Positions 19,863 to 27,206 of a stretch of DNA of 46,494 bases are shown here, piece after piece (the stretch's first letter is position 1; each line of letters begins with the position of its first letter). Under the pieces are notes generated by a model, which ran no database searches, had not been told where the DNA came from, and was given only the letters and a program-made list of their open reading frames with translations. The position numbers and the translations under genes were made by a program. Source of the stretch: Myxococcales bacterium (GTDB lineage: Bacteria; Myxococcota_A; Polyangia; Haliangiales; Haliangiaceae); NCBI GenBank assembly GCA_947483555.1, contig CANKMW010000077.1, positions 1 to 46,494 of the forward strand. The letters run 5' to 3'.

Positions 19863-20609
19863 TCACTCGCGCGGGGCGACGCAGTAGACCTCGGCCACCA
19901 CCTCGATCGACTGCTGCGGGCTGCTGTTGCGGTAGTCGCAGCGCCAGCCGGCCTGCGCGCCCGGATCGGCGAGCGAGACCGGGCGGGCGGCGACCAGCTC
20001 GGCCATCCATTGCGGATCGGCGTAGCAGCCACCGGTGATCACCAGATCGCGCGAGCGCTCGCAGGTGGCGACCGCGGACGCGACCAGGCCGGGACCGACC
20101 GAGACCCGCGACTCGCGGCGGTTCAGATCGTTCTTGCCGGCGTAGGCGCCAGGTGGGCCGGCGGGCCCCTTCGGGCCCTGCGCCCCTTGTGGGCCCTGCA
20201 GCCCCTGCGGCCCTTGCAGGCCCTGGATGCCTTGCGGGCCGTCGGGCCCGGTGGGGCCGGGCGAGCCGATCGGTCCGGGCGGGCCCTCGGGGCCGGTGCC
20301 CGGCGGTCCCGGCGGGCCGGCGATCCCGGGCGGGCCGAGCGGCCCGGGCGGCCCTTCGCGACCCATCGGCCCCGAGAGGCCGGAGTCCGGGCCCAGCGCG
20401 GCGAGCTCGCGCGCCACCCGCCGGGCGTCGACGACGGTGCCGTTCTTCTCGATCGCGGCGACCCGACCCTGCGCCTCCTCGACCTCGGCGCGCAGCTTGT
20501 CGACGCGCGGATCAGGCGAGGTGCCGCGGCAGCCGCCCGCCACCGCCGGCGCGAGCGCGACCAGCGCGGCGAGCGCCGGCGCCAGGCCGAGGCGCGACCG
20601 GTGGAGCAT
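19863..20609 (-). CDS. collagen-like repeat lipoprotein
   Basis: 248 residues. The signal peptide ends AVAGGC (lipidated Cys about 27). A short charged helix (VDKLRAEVEEAQGRVAAIE) could form a trimeric coiled coil. About 26 Gly-X-Y triplets follow (GPPGPLGPPGIAGPPGPPG, then GPQGIQGLQGPQGLQGPQG), broken once by GTGPE. Collagen triplets this rich in Pro at X are expected to make a triple helix. The C-terminal domain of about 90 residues has three or four cysteines (CERSRDLVITGGCY, WRCDYRNSS) and may nucleate the trimer or bind a ligand. The protein should project from the outer membrane as a short fibre. It diverges from ftsE. Confidence 0.88.
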   Translation of the reverse strand: MLHRSRLGLAPALAALVALAPAVAGGCRGTSPDPRVDKLRAEVEEAQGRVAAIEKNGTVVDARRVARELAALGPDSGLSGPMGREGPPGPLGPPGIAGPPGPPGTGPEGPPGPIGSPGPTGPDGPQGIQGLQGPQGLQGPQGAQGPKGPAGPPGAYAGKNDLNRRESRVSVGPGLVASAVATCERSRDLVITGGCYADPQWMAELVAARPVSLADPGAQAGWRCDYRNSSPQQSIEVVAEVYCVAPRE

Positions 20610-20719
20610 GGTGCATCGTACGTCCGGCCCGCGAACATCGCCACGCGCCGGCCCCGAGCCTGTCGCCGCGCCGCCGTTTTTTTGCCCCGCTCCGCCCGCC
20701 GCAGTACGAGTGAGGAGCC

Positions 20720-21538
20720 ATGATCGAGCAGGAATCCGCGCCGCGTGCGATCGACCTGGCCGGGGTCACGTTCGGCCACGACGGCGGTGCCGCGCTGTTC
20801 GAGGATGCCGCGCTCGCGGTCGCCGCCGGCGAGGTCGTCCTGATCGGCGCCCCGGCCGGGGCCGGCGCGTCGACGCTGGCCCGCCTGCTCGCCGGCCACG
20901 TCCTGTCGGCAGGCCGGGTCTGCATCCGCGGCCGTGACCTGTCCCGCCTGCGCGCGTCGTCGCGCACCGCGCTGCGCCGCCGCCTCGGGGTGGTGGCGCA
21001 AGATCTGGCGCTGGTCGACGACCGCAGCGCGCTGGCCAACGTCGCGCTCGCCCTCGAGGTCGATGGGGTGCCGCGCGCGCGTCGTCTGGTCCGCGCCGCC
21101 GAGGCCCTGGCCGCCGTCGACGTTCCGGCCGCGACCGCGGTCGCCGCGCTGCCGATGGCGGCCCGCCAGCGGGTGGCCTGGGCCCGCGCCTTTGTCCGCA
21201 ACCCGGACATCATGATCGCCGATCAGCCGACCAGTCACCAGGACGCCGACGGCGCCGAGCGCTTCGCCGCGCTGACCGCCGAGCTCGCCGCCGCCGGCGC
21301 GGCGTGCGTCGTGCTGGCCCGCGAGCCGCACCTGATCGCCGCCGCCGCGCGCCGCGACTGGCGCGTGCTCACCATCCACCGGCGCCAGATCATCGATCTC
21401 GCCGCCCTGGTCCCCGACGAGATCGACGCCGCCGCCCACGTGGTCGCCGAGATCTCGCGTCCCGCCACCGACCCCGGCGACAGCAACGTGGTGCCGTTCC
21501 CGGTCGCCCGCACGGCCTCGGGCGGCCACCGCAGGTGA
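20720..21538 (+). CDS. ftsE: FtsE-like ABC protein lacking canonical ATPase residues
   Basis: 272 residues; AGGAG precedes ATG. The fold, length and position before ftsX identify it as the FtsE partner, the cytoplasmic subunit that gates the FtsX-EnvC wall-hydrolase activator at the division site. Almost every catalytic element has changed. Walker A reads G43-APAGAGAST52, with Ala50 where Lys is required. The LSGGQ signature reads L144-PMAAR. Walker B ends D168-Q169 where Asp-Glu is normal. The H-loop region reads VVLAREPH, with no Thr-His-Asp. The Q-loop Gln (VVAQDLALV) remains. A 50-residue tail extends past the usual end. The open frame and high codon bias argue for a working pseudo-ATPase, not a decayed gene. 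Confidence 0.85.
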   Translation: MIEQESAPRAIDLAGVTFGHDGGAALFEDAALAVAAGEVVLIGAPAGAGASTLARLLAGHVLSAGRVCIRGRDLSRLRASSRTALRRRLGVVAQDLALVDDRSALANVALALEVDGVPRARRLVRAAEALAAVDVPAATAVAALPMAARQRVAWARAFVRNPDIMIADQPTSHQDADGAERFAALTAELAAAGAACVVLAREPHLIAAAARRDWRVLTIHRRQIIDLAALVPDEIDAAAHVVAEISRPATDPGDSNVVPFPVARTASGGHRR

Positions 21539-21543
21539 CCACG

Positions 21544-22431
21544 ATGCGAACCGCGATCGCCTCGATCATCACCCGCGGCGTCCGCACCCTGGCGCGGCGA
21601 CCGGCGGCGTCGGTGTGGGCGGTGCTGGCGGTGGCGGCGGCGCTGGTCGGCGTCGCCGCGATCGACCTGACCGCGCGCCATGTCGACGCCTGGTCGCGCG
21701 ACCTGCGCGCCCAGGCCAGCATGGTGGTCTATCTCGACGACAGCGCCACGCCCGAACGGGCCGGCGAGGTCGCCGCCACGCTGCGCGCTGTCGACGGTGT
21801 CGAGGCGGCCCTGGTGGTCTCGAACGCCGAGGCCGCCGACCGGCTGCGCGCCGCGCTCGGCGCCCACGACGAGCTGCTCGAGGGCGTCGACCCGGCGACC
21901 TTGCCGCTCTCGATCGAGGTCACGCTGGCGCCCGGCGTCGCCGACGTGATCGGCCAGAGCCCGCTGCTCGCCGAGCTTCGCGCCGCCGGCGCGGTCGAGG
22001 ACGTCGAGGTCACGCGCGACTACACCGCGCCGCTCGGCGAGGCCCTGGCCCGGCTCGAGAGCCTGGCCTGGGCGCTGTTCGGGATCATCGGCCTGGCCGC
22101 CGCGCTGATCGTCGCCGCCGCGGTCCGGCTGCGGGTCGGCGAGGCCAGCGGCGAGCGGGCGGCGCTGGCCTGGCTCGGCGCCGGGACCTGGTTCGTGCGC
22201 GGGCCGGCGCTGGTCGCCGGCGGCGTGCTGGGCGCGGTCGGCGCGGTCGTCGCGCTGGGCGCCGCCGCCGCCCTGGTCCACGGCTTCCGGATCGATGTCG
22301 CCCCGGCGCTGGGCGGCGCCACCGAGGTCGCGACCTGGCCGCTGGCGCGCGCGGCGCTGCTGGTCGGCGCCGGCGCCGTGCTCGGCGTGGTCGGCGGCGC
22401 CCTGGGAGCCGAACGTGCGACGCGCGCGTGA
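21544..22431 (+). CDS. ftsX: cell-division protein FtsX
   Basis: 295 residues. ATG 21544 has GCAGGTGA five bases upstream; GTG 21535, which overlaps the ftsE stop, is the alternative. The topology is that of FtsX: TM1 (ASVWAVLAVAAALVGVAAI), an extracytoplasmic domain of about 130 residues starting ASMVVYLDDSATPERAGEV, then three further TMs (WALFGIIGLAAALIVAAAV, LVAGGVLGAVGAVVALGAAA, ALLVGAGAVLGVVGGALGA). FtsX has no transport path; it passes FtsE conformational changes to a periplasmic LytM activator. It overlaps the LytM gene by 17 bases, so FtsX and the activator are probably made together. Confidence 0.88.
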   Translation: MRTAIASIITRGVRTLARRPAASVWAVLAVAAALVGVAAIDLTARHVDAWSRDLRAQASMVVYLDDSATPERAGEVAATLRAVDGVEAALVVSNAEAADRLRAALGAHDELLEGVDPATLPLSIEVTLAPGVADVIGQSPLLAELRAAGAVEDVEVTRDYTAPLGEALARLESLAWALFGIIGLAAALIVAAAVRLRVGEASGERAALAWLGAGTWFVRGPALVAGGVLGAVGAVVALGAAAALVHGFRIDVAPALGGATEVATWPLARAALLVGAGAVLGVVGGALGAERATRA

Positions 22432-23209
22432 GCTGGGGCTGATCGCCGCCGCGCTGGCGGTGACGGCGGTGGCGCGCGCCGACCCGAGTCTGCCCGCGCA
22501 GCTCGACGCCCAGCGCACCGTCGCGGCCCAGGCCCACCAGCAGGTCGACGCCAAGCGCCAGGCCGCCGACGCGACCCGCGCCGCCCGGGTCCGCGCCGCC
22601 TACCGGCTCCTGCGCGGCGCCGGATCACCGCTCACGGTCACGCCCGAGCGGCGGATGGCGGTGGCCCGCAGCCGCGCCACCGCCCGGCTGTTGCTGGGTC
22701 GCGATCGCGCCGAGGCGGCCCAGCTCACCGATGAGACCGCCCTGCTCGCTGCCGCGGTGGCGCGCATCGATCGCGATCGAACTGCCGTGGCTGCGGTCGC
22801 GGTCGCGCTGCCGGCACCTGGGTCCTTGCTGCGCCCGGTCGCCGGCGACCTCGTCCGCCGCTTCGGCACCATCGAGCACGAGCGCACCGGCGCCACGCTG
22901 TCGCGCCGCGGCCTCGACTTCGAGGTCGCCGCCGACGCCACCGTGGTCGCGCCCGCCGACGCCGTGGTGCGCTACGCCGGGCCGATCCGCGGCCTCGATC
23001 ACGGCGTCATCCTCGCCCACGACGCCGACCACGGCGGCGTGATCACGGTGATCGGCAAGCTGGCACCGGTCGCGCTCACCCGCGGCGATCGGGTCGCCCG
23101 CGGCGCCGTCGTCGGCCGGCCGGCGAAGCGCCGCGTCTATCTCGAGGTCCGGGTCCCGATCGGCCCCGGTGGCACGCCGGTCGACCCGGCGCCGCTGCTC
23201 GGCGAGTGA
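22415..23209 (+). CDS. EnvC-like degenerate LytM/M23 protein
   Basis: 264 residues from GTG 22415, with GGGAG a few bases upstream. The signal peptide ends ARA|DP. Residues about 25-130 form an Ala/Arg/Gln-rich helical region of coiled-coil type. The LytM domain occupies about 130-264 (LLRPVAGDLVRRFG, GLDFEVAADATVVAPADAVV, GDRVARGAVVGRP). Zinc ligands of active M23 enzymes are missing: the first His is replaced in SRRGLDFEV and the HxH pair reads VYLEV. The same loss is seen in E. coli EnvC, which activates amidases without cutting peptidoglycan itself. It probably is the periplasmic effector of the FtsEX-like pair next to it. Confidence 0.85.
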   Translation: MRRARELGLIAAALAVTAVARADPSLPAQLDAQRTVAAQAHQQVDAKRQAADATRAARVRAAYRLLRGAGSPLTVTPERRMAVARSRATARLLLGRDRAEAAQLTDETALLAAAVARIDRDRTAVAAVAVALPAPGSLLRPVAGDLVRRFGTIEHERTGATLSRRGLDFEVAADATVVAPADAVVRYAGPIRGLDHGVILAHDADHGGVITVIGKLAPVALTRGDRVARGAVVGRPAKRRVYLEVRVPIGPGGTPVDPAPLLGE

Positions 23210-23213
23210 CGTC

Positions 23214-23675
23214 GTGACCGACCGCCACGACCGCCACGCCGACGCTCGCCGCGACGAGGCCGGTCGCATCGCCGCGCTGGTCGGTGGCGATCACCGTGCC
23301 GCGTACGACCTGCTCGAGCGCCAGCTCGCCGTCCTCGTGCTGCGCACGCAGGTGCTGCTGTCGCTGTCGGGCATCGTCATCACGGTCACCGGCTTCTCCG
23401 GTCGCGCCATCGCCCAGAGTGGTGTCGCCGCCCGGGTCTCGATCACCGTCGGCATCCTGATCGTGCTGGCCGCCGCGCTCACCGCCATCGGCGGGGTGCT
23501 GCGCCTGCGCTGGTTGAGCCAGATCCTGGGCGACGACGTCGCCACCACGCTCGAGCGCGGTCTGGCCCTGCGCGATCTGAAGTCGCGCTGGCTCGCTGCC
23601 GCCATGATCTTGTTCGGCCTCGGCTTCGCCGCCTACTGCCTGGCCATCGCCCAGCTGCTGCTCGACCCCGGCTGA
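23214..23675 (+). CDS. small three-TM membrane protein of unknown function
   Basis: 153 residues from GTG 23214, four bases after the EnvC-like gene. A polar His/Arg/Asp-rich N-terminus (about 40 residues) includes AAYDLLERQLAVLVLRTQVL. Three hydrophobic segments follow: LLSLSGIVITVTGFSG, VSITVGILIVLAAALTAIGG and WLAAAMILFGLGFAAYCLAIA. I do not recognise a named family. The tight spacing puts it in the ftsEX-like operon, so a role at the division site or in anchoring the neighbours is possible but unproven. Confidence 0.65.
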   Translation: MTDRHDRHADARRDEAGRIAALVGGDHRAAYDLLERQLAVLVLRTQVLLSLSGIVITVTGFSGRAIAQSGVAARVSITVGILIVLAAALTAIGGVLRLRWLSQILGDDVATTLERGLALRDLKSRWLAAAMILFGLGFAAYCLAIAQLLLDPG

Positions 23676-23699
23676 CGCCGCATCGGCCGGTCGTAGGGT

Positions 23700-23724
23700 T
23701 AGCGCGTCGCCTGCTGGCGCGTTA
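23700..23724 (+). other. stem-loop before the S41 protease gene
   Basis: TAGCGCG and CGCGTTA pair (one G-U) around an 11-base loop, ending 11 bases before GTG 23735. It may affect translation or separate the protease from the upstream operon; no T-run follows. Confidence 0.25.
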
Positions 23725-23734
23725 CCATGAGCGG

Positions 23735-25027
23735 GTGTCGCGCGCGTCGCACGCCGCCGCCTTCGTCGCGGGGGTCGCCATCGCAGCCACGGTCGGCGCC
23801 GTGGCGGCCCCGACGCGTCCGGCGGCGACCCGCTACCGGACCCTCGACACCTTCGCCCAGTCGCTGTCGTACGTGTCCAACCAGTTCGTCGAGCCGGTCG
23901 ACGAGAAGAAGCTGCTCTACGCCGCGGCGCGCGGCATGTTGACCTCGCTCGACAACTACTCGGCCTTCTTCTCGCCGACCGAGTACCGCCGCCTGCGCGA
24001 GGACACCGAGGGCGAGTTTCCGGGCGTCGGCCTCGTGCTCGGCCCGGGTGGCGATGACGACGCCATGCCCGACGCCAAGGAGTGGCCGATCGTCGACGAG
24101 GTCCTGACCGGTTCGCCGGCCGAGAAGGCCGGCATCGCGGTCGACGACCGCCTGCTCGCCATCGACGGCGCCGCGACCGTCGGCGCCGACGGCGTCGCCA
24201 TCAAGGACGAGCGCTACTGGGACGGCAAGCTGCGCGGTCCGTCGGGGACCCGGGTCAAGGTCGAGTACCTCCGGCCCGGAGCTCCGGCCAGGATCGCCGA
24301 TCTGGTCCGGGCCCAGATCAAGATCCCGTCGGTCTCGTACGAAGCGCTGTCACCCGGGATCGGCTACCTGTCGATCCGACGCTTCCAGGAAGCGACCGCC
24401 GCCGACGCCGCCGCGGCGCTCACCGCCCTCGACAAGGAGCGCGCCGCCAGGGTCATCATCATCGACCTGCGGACCGATTCCGGCGGCCTCCTCGATCAGG
24501 CGATCGCGATCGCCGACCAGTTCCTCGACAAGGGTCTCATCGTCACCATCCGCGGCCGCACCGACGCCGTCGAGACCCACACCGCCCATGGCGGTGGCCT
24601 GGCGGTGTCCAGCAAGGTGATCCTCCTGGTCAACGCCGAGACCGCGTCGGCGGCCGAGATCCTCGCCGGCGCGTTGCAGGACCACAAGCGCGGCACCGTC
24701 ATCGGCATGCGCACGTACGGCAAGGGTGCCATCCAGACCTACTTCGATCTGATGGATGGCTCCGGGCTCAAGCTGACGACCCACCGCTACCTGACCCCGC
24801 TCGGGCACCAGGTCGAGGGGCGCGGGATCACGCCGGACGTCGAGGTCGCCGAGTTCGAGGCCGAGGTGGTGGTAGCAGGTGGGAGCCCGGACGTGGGGGG
24901 CGAGGTCGCTCCCGCACCGGCTGGAAAGTCCGGTGGAAGCCATGACATACTCGCCGTCCGGCTCGCCGAGGACTATCAGCTTCGGATCGCCTACCAAACC
25001 GCCCAGCGCTGGCTGGGGTCGAAGTGA
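23735..25027 (+). CDS. S41 family C-terminal processing peptidase (CtpA-like)
   Basis: 430 residues from GTG 23735. The N-terminal hydrophobic stretch (AAAFVAGVAIAATVGAVAA) is a signal peptide or anchor. Residues 35-95 form the helical dimerisation part with YSAFFSPTEY. A PDZ domain follows (SPAEKAGIAVDDRLLAIDG). In the protease core, GIGYLSIRRF and IIDLRTDSGGLLDQA precede S305 in ETASAAEI and K330 in RTYGKG; the 25-residue gap matches the Ser-Lys dyad of CtpA/Prc. These enzymes trim peptidoglycan hydrolases and other envelope proteins. Many bacteria place such a gene next to ftsEX and envC, as here. A Gly/Ala stretch of about 25 residues interrupts the C-terminus. Confidence 0.93.
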   Translation: MSRASHAAAFVAGVAIAATVGAVAAPTRPAATRYRTLDTFAQSLSYVSNQFVEPVDEKKLLYAAARGMLTSLDNYSAFFSPTEYRRLREDTEGEFPGVGLVLGPGGDDDAMPDAKEWPIVDEVLTGSPAEKAGIAVDDRLLAIDGAATVGADGVAIKDERYWDGKLRGPSGTRVKVEYLRPGAPARIADLVRAQIKIPSVSYEALSPGIGYLSIRRFQEATAADAAAALTALDKERAARVIIIDLRTDSGGLLDQAIAIADQFLDKGLIVTIRGRTDAVETHTAHGGGLAVSSKVILLVNAETASAAEILAGALQDHKRGTVIGMRTYGKGAIQTYFDLMDGSGLKLTTHRYLTPLGHQVEGRGITPDVEVAEFEAEVVVAGGSPDVGGEVAPAPAGKSGGSHDILAVRLAEDYQLRIAYQTAQRWLGSK

Positions 25028-25052
25028 ACAGCCAAGGGATGTTCCATTTCAG

Positions 25053-25077
25053 CGCTAGCCTTTCCAAGAGGTTAGCG
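25053..25077 (+). other. stem-loop in the FHA gene leader
   Basis: CGCTAGCC and GGTTAGCG form eight pairs (one G-U) around a nine-base loop between the protease stop and ATG 25092. No T-run follows. It could weaken read-through from upstream or cover part of the leader. Confidence 0.3.
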
Positions 25078-25091
25078 GGGATGAGCAAGCG

Positions 25092-26996
25092 ATGTTCAAG
25101 CTGGTGATTCAAGACGACGAAGGGAAGACCACCGTGGTCCCCCTGATCCGCGACGAGATCACGATCGGTCGGAAGGAGGGCAACACCATCCGTCTGACCG
25201 AGCGCAACGTCTCGCGCAAGCACGCCAAGATCAGCCGCGCCAACGGAGCGGTCGCGATCGAGGACCTGGGTAGTTACAACGGTGTCCGGGTCAACGGCAC
25301 CAAGATCTCCCAGCGCACCGTGCTCTCGGTCAGCGATCGGGTCCAGATCGGCGACTACCTCATCGAGCTCAAGGCCGAGGGCGCCGAGATGCCGGTCCCG
25401 TACGAGGACGCGCGCACCCAGCCCATCGAGCGCCTCGATGCCGCCCAGCTCGCCCGCGCCGCCACCCCGCTGCCGATGACACCGGTGCTGGCGCTGGCCG
25501 ACACCGATCCGGGGGCCCGCGCTGCCACCGCGGTTCCGATGACCGCCACCACCGGCCACGCCCGGCTCGTGGTCCTGTCGTCGAACTTTGCCGGCCGCGA
25601 GTTCCAGCTCACCAAGCAGCAGATGGTGATCGGGCGCACCGACGAGAACGACGTCGTCATCAACCACCGCTCGATCAGCCGCAACCACGCCAAGGTCGTG
25701 CGCGAGCCGGATACCGGCCGCTACACGATCATGGACCTGCAGTCGTCGAACGGCGTGCGGGTCAACAACGAGGACTACGGCAAGGTCGAGCTGCGCCGCG
25801 GCGACATGGTCGACCTCGGCCATGTGCGCTTGCGGTTCGTCGACCCCGGTGAAGACTTCGTCTTCGGTCGCGACGCCCAGATCATCGACGTGCCGACCGG
25901 CGGCAAGAAGGGCTGGATCTTCGCCCTGGTCGGACTGGTCGTGGTGGGTGGCATCGTCGTGGTCGTCGCCGCCAGTGGCGGCGGTGGCAAGAAGAAGCCC
26001 GACGACCTGGTCGCGAGCGGTAGCGCCGGTAGCGCCCGGGCCAGCGGGGCCAGCGATCGCGGCGGCAGCGGAAGCAGCGTCGAGGCCGCGGCACCGGATG
26101 CGGCGGCCGACGTCGCCGTCGGTTCCGGCACCGGCACCGACAGCGTGGGTCCAGGGACCGGCTCCTCGACGGGGAACGGCTCGGCCAGCGGCGCCGTCGA
26201 CACCGCGCAGGTGGCCCAGCTCATGGCCGAGGCCCGCACCGCGATGGAGGCGAGCAAGTGGGCGGAGGCCTCCAACGCCGCGGTCGCCGCGCTCAAGCTC
26301 GAGCCCGACAACGCCGATGCCAAGGGCATCGCCGATCAGGCCAAGCGCGAGCTGACCAGCGAGAGCGAGTACCTCAAGTTCGTCGACGCGATCCAGCGCA
26401 AGCAGTACGAGCAGGCGGTGGCGCGCTTCGAGAAGATCGGCGCCGATTCGGTCTACAAGAACAAGGCGCGCGACCTCTACGATCAGATGCACACCCAGTA
26501 CGCCGTCGACAAGAAGGCCCAGGGCCAGGCGTTGGCGCGGGCCAAGAAGTGCAAGGATCTTCGCAAGCTCGCCTCCGATGCGGGGCGCGTGTTCCCCGAC
26601 GTCGGCGAGACCGTCTCGAACATCGCGTGCGAGGAGCAGGTCGCCGGCGGTGGCGGCGGCTCGAGCGGCTCCGGTGGCGGCTCGAGCGGCTCCGGTGGTG
26701 GCTCGGCGACCGGTGGCGGCGGCGACACCGGCGGCAAGAACGCCAGCGAGCTGCTGTCCGACGCGGAGGCCGCGGCCAAGACCTCGCAGTGGGCGCGGGC
26801 CATGAAGCTCGCCGAGCAGTCGATCGGCGCCAAGGCCGACGGGCCGACCAAGGCCCGTGCCGCGATGGTGGCCGCGCTGGCAGCCTGCAACCTGAAGAAC
26901 CAGTCGAAGGCCAAGACCTACTACTCGATGGCGACGCCGACGAGCAAGACGCTGGTTCGCCAGCGCTGCCTGTCGAACGGCATCGAAGTCCAGTGA
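25092..26996 (+). CDS. two-FHA-domain transmembrane protein with TPR-like repeats
   Basis: 634 residues. FHA1 (about 20-95) contains ITIGRKEGNTIRL, VSRKHAKI and SYNGVRVNGTKI. FHA2 (about 160-250) contains MVIGRTDENDVVINH, ISRNHAKVVRE and SSNGVRVNNED. Both carry the Gly-Arg, Ser-x-x-His and Asn-Gly residues used to bind phosphothreonine. One TM helix at about 275-297 (GWIFALVGLVVVGGIVVVVA) follows. The outer part has a Gly/Ser linker, a helical TPR-like segment (MAEARTAMEASKWAEASNA), a repeated GSSGSGGGSSGSGGG linker and a second helical segment. FHA domains inside and TPR outside suggest coupling of Ser/Thr-kinase signals to an envelope complex. Confidence 0.88.
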   Translation: MFKLVIQDDEGKTTVVPLIRDEITIGRKEGNTIRLTERNVSRKHAKISRANGAVAIEDLGSYNGVRVNGTKISQRTVLSVSDRVQIGDYLIELKAEGAEMPVPYEDARTQPIERLDAAQLARAATPLPMTPVLALADTDPGARAATAVPMTATTGHARLVVLSSNFAGREFQLTKQQMVIGRTDENDVVINHRSISRNHAKVVREPDTGRYTIMDLQSSNGVRVNNEDYGKVELRRGDMVDLGHVRLRFVDPGEDFVFGRDAQIIDVPTGGKKGWIFALVGLVVVGGIVVVVAASGGGGKKKPDDLVASGSAGSARASGASDRGGSGSSVEAAAPDAAADVAVGSGTGTDSVGPGTGSSTGNGSASGAVDTAQVAQLMAEARTAMEASKWAEASNAAVAALKLEPDNADAKGIADQAKRELTSESEYLKFVDAIQRKQYEQAVARFEKIGADSVYKNKARDLYDQMHTQYAVDKKAQGQALARAKKCKDLRKLASDAGRVFPDVGETVSNIACEEQVAGGGGGSSGSGGGSSGSGGGSATGGGGDTGGKNASELLSDAEAAAKTSQWARAMKLAEQSIGAKADGPTKARAAMVAALAACNLKNQSKAKTYYSMATPTSKTLVRQRCLSNGIEVQ

Positions 26997-27054
26997 TCCG
27001 GGTGTAACCGGGCCGGGACGTGCCGCCACCAACCTGGCGACCCCTGATCCGAAC

Positions 27055-27074
27055 ACCCTGAGCTTGTCGAAGGG
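27055..27074. repeat. dispersed element ACCCTGAGC-type
   Basis: ACCCTGAGCTTGTCGAAGGG matches a widespread intergenic sequence type whose minus strand reads CCCTTCGAC...CTCAGGGT. Two related copies with a longer GC-rich centre lie at 32765-32835. Confidence 0.5.
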
Positions 27075-27090
27075 CGCCGCGTCATTGGGA

Positions 27091-27114
27091 GGCCGGTTCG
27101 TTGACCCTCCGGCC
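27091..27114. other. 6-bp inverted repeat between the FHA and OmpA genes
   Basis: GGCCGG and CCGGCC flank a 12-base loop. It may end transcription from the FHA gene, but there is no T-run. The rest of the 27001-27206 gap holds only the dispersed element and a possible weak promoter (TTGACC at 27101). Confidence 0.3.
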
Positions 27115-27206
27115 CAACCTGGTGTAACCCTGGGCATCCCTTGGGGAAGGTGGCGGGGCACAGCCCGACCTTCTCGCCACTCTTCTTGCCGTCCCGGGAG
27201 GCCTCG

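Noticed and set aside
20676..20683. A run of seven T between the collagen-like gene and ftsE that could end a terminator
   Set aside because: No stable stem immediately precedes the run and no plus-strand gene lies upstream to be terminated.
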